A stretch of DNA of 9,993 bases, from positions 1-9,993 of the forward strand of contig JALHHH010000079.1 in the NCBI GenBank assembly GCA_022837485.1, written 5' to 3'. The stretch comes from Bacteroidales bacterium. GTDB taxonomy: Bacteria > Bacteroidota > Bacteroidia > Bacteroidales > Lentimicrobiaceae. The notes under the pieces are model-generated. The model searched no databases. It was not told where the DNA came from and saw only the letters and a program-made list of their open reading frames with translations. The position numbers and the translations under genes are program-made. Positions 6,818 through 9,993 of this stretch are shown here, in pieces. The number at the start of each line of letters is the position of its first letter. Position 1 is the first letter of the stretch.

Positions 6818-6895
6818 TGCCTCTGAATCCTATCGAAATATGCCGGTAAGTGCATAGCCCCGGAGGGAATGTAGTTCAACCGAGAAAATTCGCTG

Positions 6896-6908
6896 GGTCT
6901 TGCAGACC
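6896..6908. repeat. Small hairpin GGTCT/AGACC
   Basis: Five-base perfect arms enclose TGC. It sits just left of the point where the cassette array appears to begin. No T run follows on either strand. Confidence 0.3.
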
Positions 6909-6925
6909 GCTCATATTCCTATTTA

Positions 6926-6933
6926 TTAGCACA
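6926..6933 (-). other. Possible truncated cassette end
   Basis: On the minus strand this reads TGTGCTAA, 15 bases after the stop of the 6949-7851 gene. It resembles TGTGCCAAC, the complement of the GTTGGCACA core that precedes the same gene at 7881-7888. If the cassette reading is right, it is the remaining outer core of this gene's downstream recombination site, the rest of the palindrome being lost. The match is short. Confidence 0.3.
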
Positions 6934-6948
6934 AGTTTTCTTCATTTT

Positions 6949-7851
6949 TTATTTGTCAAATGTCACAAGATCAGAGTCTTTTCCTTCATAAATCGTCCAA
7001 TATGTGTACTCGTCTGCACCTTTATACCATCTATATCTTGATTGATTAAATCTGAACATTTTTAAAACTTCGTATACTTCATTTTGAAAGTCTTGCTTAT
7101 TCTTATTAGCTGCAAAAATTCCACCTGAAAAGTTAATGTATTTGTTGTTTGTTCCACTAGCTGTTACTTCAATATCATTCTCCCACATTTTCTTTGCAAC
7201 GATATTGGCGTACTCCTTTCTCAACTTAGGAAATTCCTTTACTTGCAAATTTGCAACTTTGGGCTTTAACTGTTTTGCCATCATTTGTATTTCAGGGTCG
7301 TCCGAATTCTCTCCTTCTGTTATGATATTTGCCCAAATTCCAAAAAGTACAAGTTCCATTTGTAAAGCGTCAACTGTTCCACGATATGTTGAAAAATCAA
7401 CTCCGTCATTTACTGACTTTATTTCTCTTTCAAGCTGTTCCTTTTGTTTAATTTTTTCTTCTTCTGCAGCTTTTTTAATTTCCATTTCCTCTGCAAGCTT
7501 TTTCTCTTCTTCGGTCACCTTATTCAGACTGTCAGCTTGTTGTAAAAGAATTTGAGCTTCAGAGTAAAGAGGGTTCTCTTTGTCAATGTCTTCTAATCTG
7601 GAAATCGCGCTTGAATAATTTTCTTGCTCAATGAAATTTTTGGCAGCTTCAATAATTGATTTTGTTTTGTCTTCATCACTTTTCGTTGCTACTCCGATTA
7701 TCCAGACTAAAACGGTTACCAAAATCCAATAGCCAAATACTTTTAATCGGGTTGGTGTGTCTGTCCAACGCAAAACCAATTGCGGTTTTACAAGTCCAAC
7801 GATTAACGCAATGAAAAGCGCAAAACTCAATAATCCTAAAATTGCTGTCAT
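6949..7851 (-). CDS. Membrane-anchored coiled-coil protein, cassette cargo 1
   Basis: The 300-aa protein starts with two hydrophobic helices (about 2-20 and 39-54), separated by a GLVKPQLVLRWTDTPTRLKV loop typical of small Bacteroidetes membrane proteins. Residues 60-110 look like TPR-type helix pairs (AKNFIEQENYSSAISRLEDI). A highly charged Glu/Lys coiled coil covers about 112-148. The C-terminal ~150 residues are globular and end in a Tyr/Trp-rich region (RYRWYKGADEYTYWTIYEG), with no named family. The bulk should face the cytoplasm or periplasm from a membrane anchor. Membrane-bound proteins of this size are frequent cargo in defence and cassette loci, but no function can be claimed. The codons are clearly AT-richer than in the plus-strand genes. 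The start is 30 bases from the repeat at 7881-8015. Confidence 0.75.
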   Translation of the reverse strand: MTAILGLLSFALFIALIVGLVKPQLVLRWTDTPTRLKVFGYWILVTVLVWIIGVATKSDEDKTKSIIEAAKNFIEQENYSSAISRLEDIDKENPLYSEAQILLQQADSLNKVTEEEKKLAEEMEIKKAAEEEKIKQKEQLEREIKSVNDGVDFSTYRGTVDALQMELVLFGIWANIITEGENSDDPEIQMMAKQLKPKVANLQVKEFPKLRKEYANIVAKKMWENDIEVTASGTNNKYINFSGGIFAANKNKQDFQNEVYEVLKMFRFNQSRYRWYKGADEYTYWTIYEGKDSDLVTFDK

Positions 7852-7880
7852 AGTTCTCTGTTTTTTTTGTTTTTAAATGT

Positions 7881-8015
7881 GTGCCAACGTTTTGGCGCTT
7901 GTCGCTGTGGCGGATTTCGGAGCACAAAACTGTCAATTCACCACAAAAGTTGATGCGAGGTAGAATGTTCAATTAACCACGTTACCCGCCATTGAGCCAA
8001 ACGCCTGTTCCCAGC
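7881..8015 (-). repeat. attC-like folded repeat A
   Basis: This ~135-bp imperfect palindrome has inner boxes GTGGCGGATT (7907-7916) and CCGCCATT (7986-7993), and outer arms 7881-7906 and 7994-8015 that pair partly (TTTGGCGCTTGTCGCT against GAGCCAAACGCC). The centre holds CTGTCAA and a GATGCGAGGTAGAATG block also present in repeat C. The outer cores are GTTGGCAC (minus strand, 5' of the left gene) and GTTCCCAGC (plus strand, 3' of the right gene). The structure resembles an integron attC site, but the cores are not GTTRRRY. Confidence 0.65.
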
Positions 8016-8894
8016 TATATTTCTTTTGTCAGAATGGTAGTTCATCTGTCTGTTCAGTTATATTTATCCCACTAAGTTTTTTTCCTAAATAAGTTGCAAT
8101 TGAAGAAGTTACTTCAACTACAAGTTCTGCTTCTAAATATTCTGGTGCTTCTCCTTCTCTTAAATGTCTGCCTTGTTCAGAAGTGTACCCCCAAATCTTT
8201 GTCACAGCTTGGTCAAGTGGTGAAGGAATTACACCAGGATATTTTTTCATTAAGTCGCCAAGTGTTGATTTTTTGTCACCTGTAAATTCTCTTGTCACAC
8301 ATTCCAAACAAGCCAAAGAATGTTGAATTGCACCTGTAATGTCAGGAGTTGGTCGTCTAGATAAGTCGTTAAGAGCTTCTCCTATCTCAGTTTTAGCTGT
8401 CTGTAATTTTGCAACATCAAGAACGGAAACTACTTTCTTAACCGCTGTTTCAAAAACTTCGTCACCACGTGTTTCAATTTGTCCATTTACAATTTTCCAG
8501 CCTATTCCGTTTGTTATAAAGTATTCGTTTATTTCGTTGGTAAAGATTTCTTTTTCTTTCGGATTCAGTTTTTGAATTATTACTTCAATTATATCATACA
8601 CTAAATACCATTCACAATTTTCTATATGTTGTCCGACTTCCCAGTCAATGTTTGGAAATTCAGACCAGTTATTGCTGTCAGGTGGAGTTTTTAAAACTCT
8701 TGAAGTAATTGTCCTAAGTTCAGAAGGATTTTTGTTAAGGTCGTAAAATGCCATTTTTATAAAACCACGAAGTCCTTCTGGAGCGTCTTCACGAACAGTT
8801 ATCTCTTTTTCCTTTAATGAATAAAGTCCTTGTCTTTTTGAAAATGTTTCTTTCTTATCCATTCGTTTCTGTCGTCTTTAATATGGCTGGTAAC
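8007..8894. mobile_element. Cassette 2, bounded by matching inverted ends
   Basis: The ends GTTCCCAGCTATATT (8007-8021) and, on the minus strand, GTTACCAGCCATATT (8880-8894) match at 13 of 15 positions. Between them lies only the AbiJ-like gene, so each gene with its own pair of cores looks like one mobile unit. Confidence 0.5.
8029..8862 (-). CDS. AbiJ-like abortive infection protein candidate, cassette cargo 2
   Basis: The 277-aa protein has two regions. The N-terminal half includes NEINEYFITNGIGWKIVNGQ (about 109-128), matching the AbiJ N-terminal type-4 pattern 'EIN..F...GIGW.L..G.I..RGD'. The C-terminal ~95 residues follow the Abi-C/AbiJ pattern: AIQHSLACLECVTREFTGDK (178-197), then TLGDLMKKY, then IWGYTSEQGRHLREGEAPEY (223-242) with the conserved 'GRH' and an EAEL helix after it. 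This region is thought to be HEPN-related, and the R-H pair would be its putative RNase residues. AbiJ-type proteins are linked to phage resistance by growth arrest or cell death. The gene lies alone between two attC-like repeats, ends 14 bases from repeat A and is AT-rich. Assignment is from motif reading only. Confidence 0.65.
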   Translation of the reverse strand: MDKKETFSKRQGLYSLKEKEITVREDAPEGLRGFIKMAFYDLNKNPSELRTITSRVLKTPPDSNNWSEFPNIDWEVGQHIENCEWYLVYDIIEVIIQKLNPKEKEIFTNEINEYFITNGIGWKIVNGQIETRGDEVFETAVKKVVSVLDVAKLQTAKTEIGEALNDLSRRPTPDITGAIQHSLACLECVTREFTGDKKSTLGDLMKKYPGVIPSPLDQAVTKIWGYTSEQGRHLREGEAPEYLEAELVVEVTSSIATYLGKKLSGINITEQTDELPF

Positions 8895-9019
8895 GTTACG
8901 CATATGCCTAGTGGCGGATTGCGGACGATTCAACTGTCAAACCGTGGAGAAGTTTGAGCGGGCGAAAAGCCTTGCAAAGTGCTGTAAAACCGCCATTAGG
9001 TATATGCGATGTTACCTGC
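8886..9019 (-). repeat. attC-like folded repeat B
   Basis: This is the best-formed copy. Outer arms GGTAACGTTACGCATATGCC and GGTATATGCGATGTTACC pair along nearly their whole length, with two unpaired bases on one side. The inner boxes are GTGGCGGATT (8911-8920) and CGCCATTA (8991-8998). The centre has CTGTCAAAC/GTTTGAG, a second small stem. Unpaired bases in a long folded arm are a known feature of integron attC sites, where they set strand choice. The 3' end contains the stop codon of the next gene (TAA on the minus strand at 9012-9014). Confidence 0.7.
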
Positions 9020-9877
9020 AGGGCTTATTTATTCTATATTTATCCTTAAATTCTTTTAACTGAGTATTTAAATCCTTTGAGTTTTGAATGTGAGGTTCAA
9101 TAAATTCTATCAAATCCTCCCATGTAATATTAAATACTTTTTCTTTGAATTCAGTTTTAACAAACTCTTGTTTAGCATATTCTGCTTGCTTTCTAATCTT
9201 TAAATTGTTTTCAGGGTAAATAAAAACAACAAATTTATCGGGTCCAATATTGATAATATTCCGCATAACTTGATAGTTTTCTAGAAAACTGTCGCGGTTG
9301 CGGTACTCTTCATTTATGACTGAATCATGATCTTGATAAACTGATTCATATTTTTCAAAATGCTCAGGGTCTTTCTTAGCCTTTCCGAATTCTTGTTCTG
9401 TATATTTGATTTCGAAATGGATTTTTTTTCCGCTTTCTGTGCTAAAATAAAAATCAAAACTAGTCGGACGATACCCTCTTTCTATTTCTGAATCCTTTTC
9501 AAAACATACAGAATCATAGTTAATCTTCTCATTAGTTATTCCAAGTTTCTGTGCAATAAGTTCTAGTTTCCTTTCTTGAAATAAAGGATAAAACAAATTG
9601 ATACACATAGCTTGAGATGAGTTCAGATGATGAAAGTCTGAATGAAACTTGATTTCTCTTTTGAAACTACTATTTAGAAATGATTCTTTATAAGGTGAAA
9701 GTAAATTGTCAAATCGGTGACTTTCAGGAAGAATATGTGGATACGTTTCTTGATTCTTTTTCCACTTCCCATTCGGCAATTTTTCAAAATGCTTTTCCTT
9801 ATAATTGCTTAACCATGTTTTGATTTCTTCTTGGTAAGTCATTGGTTTAGTTTTTATCTTTTAGCCTTGCAGGTAAC
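9011..9877. mobile_element. Cassette 3, bounded by matching inverted ends
   Basis: The ends GTTACCTGCAGGGCT (9011-9025) and, on the minus strand, GTTACCTGCAAGGCT (9863-9877) match at 14 of 15 positions. They enclose only the PD-(D/E)XK nuclease gene. The match continues past the repeat core, which suggests the two ends belonged together in an excised form. Confidence 0.5.
9012..9842 (-). CDS. PD-(D/E)XK nuclease, PGN_0703-like, cassette cargo 3
   Basis: The 276-aa protein carries HLNSSQAMCINLFYPLF near 72-88, a stretch typical of the PGN_0703-type putative restriction endonucleases. PTSFDFYF (126-133) and KIHFEIKY (140-147) follow. D130, E144 and K146 fit the PD-(D/E)XK catalytic triad, with FDFYF...HFEIK as the two active-site strands. 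The rest is mixed alpha/beta without a methylase or helicase domain, so this is a stand-alone nuclease rather than a complete restriction-modification pair. Lacking a methylase, it might cut modified or foreign DNA, which is inference. The last codons (KPCR, stop) run into repeat B, whose GGTAAC supplies the TAA stop. The start is 26 bases from repeat C. Confidence 0.75.
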   Translation of the reverse strand: MTYQEEIKTWLSNYKEKHFEKLPNGKWKKNQETYPHILPESHRFDNLLSPYKESFLNSSFKREIKFHSDFHHLNSSQAMCINLFYPLFQERKLELIAQKLGITNEKINYDSVCFEKDSEIERGYRPTSFDFYFSTESGKKIHFEIKYTEQEFGKAKKDPEHFEKYESVYQDHDSVINEEYRNRDSFLENYQVMRNIINIGPDKFVVFIYPENNLKIRKQAEYAKQEFVKTEFKEKVFNITWEDLIEFIEPHIQNSKDLNTQLKEFKDKYRINKPCR

Positions 9878-9993
9878 GGGCTACGTGTATGAGTAGTGGC
9901 GGATTACGGGGTACTTACCTGTCAAGTTACACTGAACTTGATGCGAGGTAGAATGCTCAAATATACTACACCCCCCGCCATTACTTATACACG
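9869..9993 (-). repeat. attC-like folded repeat C, cut by the window edge
   Basis: Left arm GCAGGTAACGGGCTACGTG (9869-9887) leads to GTGTATGAGTAGTGGCGGA; the right arm CCGCCATTACTTATACACG (9975-9993) pairs with the inner part at 17 of 19 positions. The outer right end lies beyond the window. The centre includes TCAAGTT/AACTTGA arms (9922-9941) and the GATGCGAGGTAGAATG block shared with repeat A. It shows the array continues to the right. Confidence 0.65.

Larger units (their letters stand above)
6598..6925. other. Gene-free spacer between the replication module and the cassette array
   Basis: No convincing gene is seen on either strand; the two short frames crossing it have no recognisable content. 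It holds several hairpin-forming sequences (6650-6669, 6800-6817, 6896-6908) and a GC-richer block at about 6780-6910 that differs from the AT-rich genes to the right. It might hold an origin, a small RNA or the remains of a deleted segment. I found no match to a riboswitch or tRNA. Confidence 0.4.

Noticed and set aside
6691..6879. 62-aa minus-strand frame in the spacer
   Set aside because: The composition is odd (clustered Cys, Phe and Arg), no family is recognisable and there is no ribosome-binding context.
6863..6920. Possible tRNA-like sequence beginning GGGAATGTAGTTCAA
   Set aside because: The start recalls a tRNA 5' end, but no anticodon arm or GGTTCGAATCC T-arm follows and the acceptor strands do not pair cleanly.
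7881..9993. TTGACAG on the minus strand of every repeat as a -35 promoter box
   Set aside because: No -10-like sequence lies 16-18 bases downstream in any copy; the element is better explained as part of the inner stem of the folded repeat.
7881..9993. CRISPR array
   Set aside because: The repeats are ~135 bp, variable in sequence and separated by whole genes rather than short unique spacers.
7881..9993. Classical class 1 integron attC sites
   Set aside because: The outer cores (GTTACCAGC, GTTACCTGC, GTTGGCAC, GTTCCCAGC) do not fit GTTRRRY well and no integrase is in view, so they are called attC-like only.

Overview
The window looks like accessory DNA of a Bacteroidetes-type bacterium. This rests on protein style (a repressor with a PRWLLTGEG motif, a Cys-rich LuxR-type regulator, PGN_0703-like nuclease and AbiJ-like relatives) and on A-rich leaders in place of strong Shine-Dalgarno sites before most genes. 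I see no rRNA, intact tRNA, CRISPR array, transposase or integrase. The window has two parts that differ in gene direction and base composition.

Left part (about 1-6600). A short gene-free flank holds a strong hairpin terminator for the minus strand (356-388). Directly beside it is an 18-bp sequence (389-406) that reads, on the minus strand, like the 3' end of a tRNA or tmRNA. This is the arrangement expected at the far end of an element integrated into the 3' end of such a gene. Next comes a phage-type control region: a minus-strand XRE repressor (489-854), a cluster of palindromic operator-like sites (886-961), and a divergent plus-strand run of tightly packed genes. The run starts with a small helical protein and a LuxR-type HTH regulator with a cysteine cluster, followed by three small unknown proteins. 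Then come a 992-aa primase-helicase, a small protein carrying a DnaA domain-IV-like DNA-binding region, a DUF4406/nucleoside-deoxyribosyltransferase-like protein and an 81-aa unknown. Together these look like the lysogeny-control and replication module of a prophage or phage-like integrative element. No structural, lysis or integrase genes lie in the window.

Right part (about 6930-9993). Three AT-richer genes all lie on the minus strand: a membrane-anchored coiled-coil protein, an AbiJ-like abortive-infection candidate and a PD-(D/E)XK nuclease related to PGN_0703-type putative restriction enzymes. Each is preceded, and the last two also followed, by a ~135-bp imperfect palindrome with conserved inner boxes (GTGGCGGATT...CCGCCATT) and a GTTACC(A/T)GC-like outer core. 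The outer cores on the two sides of one gene match each other as 15-bp inverted repeats. The inner arms instead pair within each palindrome. That is the geometry of integron-type cassettes with attC-like folded recombination sites, although the core is not the classical GTTRRRY. At least two of the three cargo genes look defence-related. The array seems cut off at about 6926, where it joins a ~330-bp gene-free spacer after the replication module.

The most interesting feature is this integrase-less, attC-like cassette array with defence cargo next to a phage-like replication module. All family assignments come from reading the sequence and were not checked by any search.
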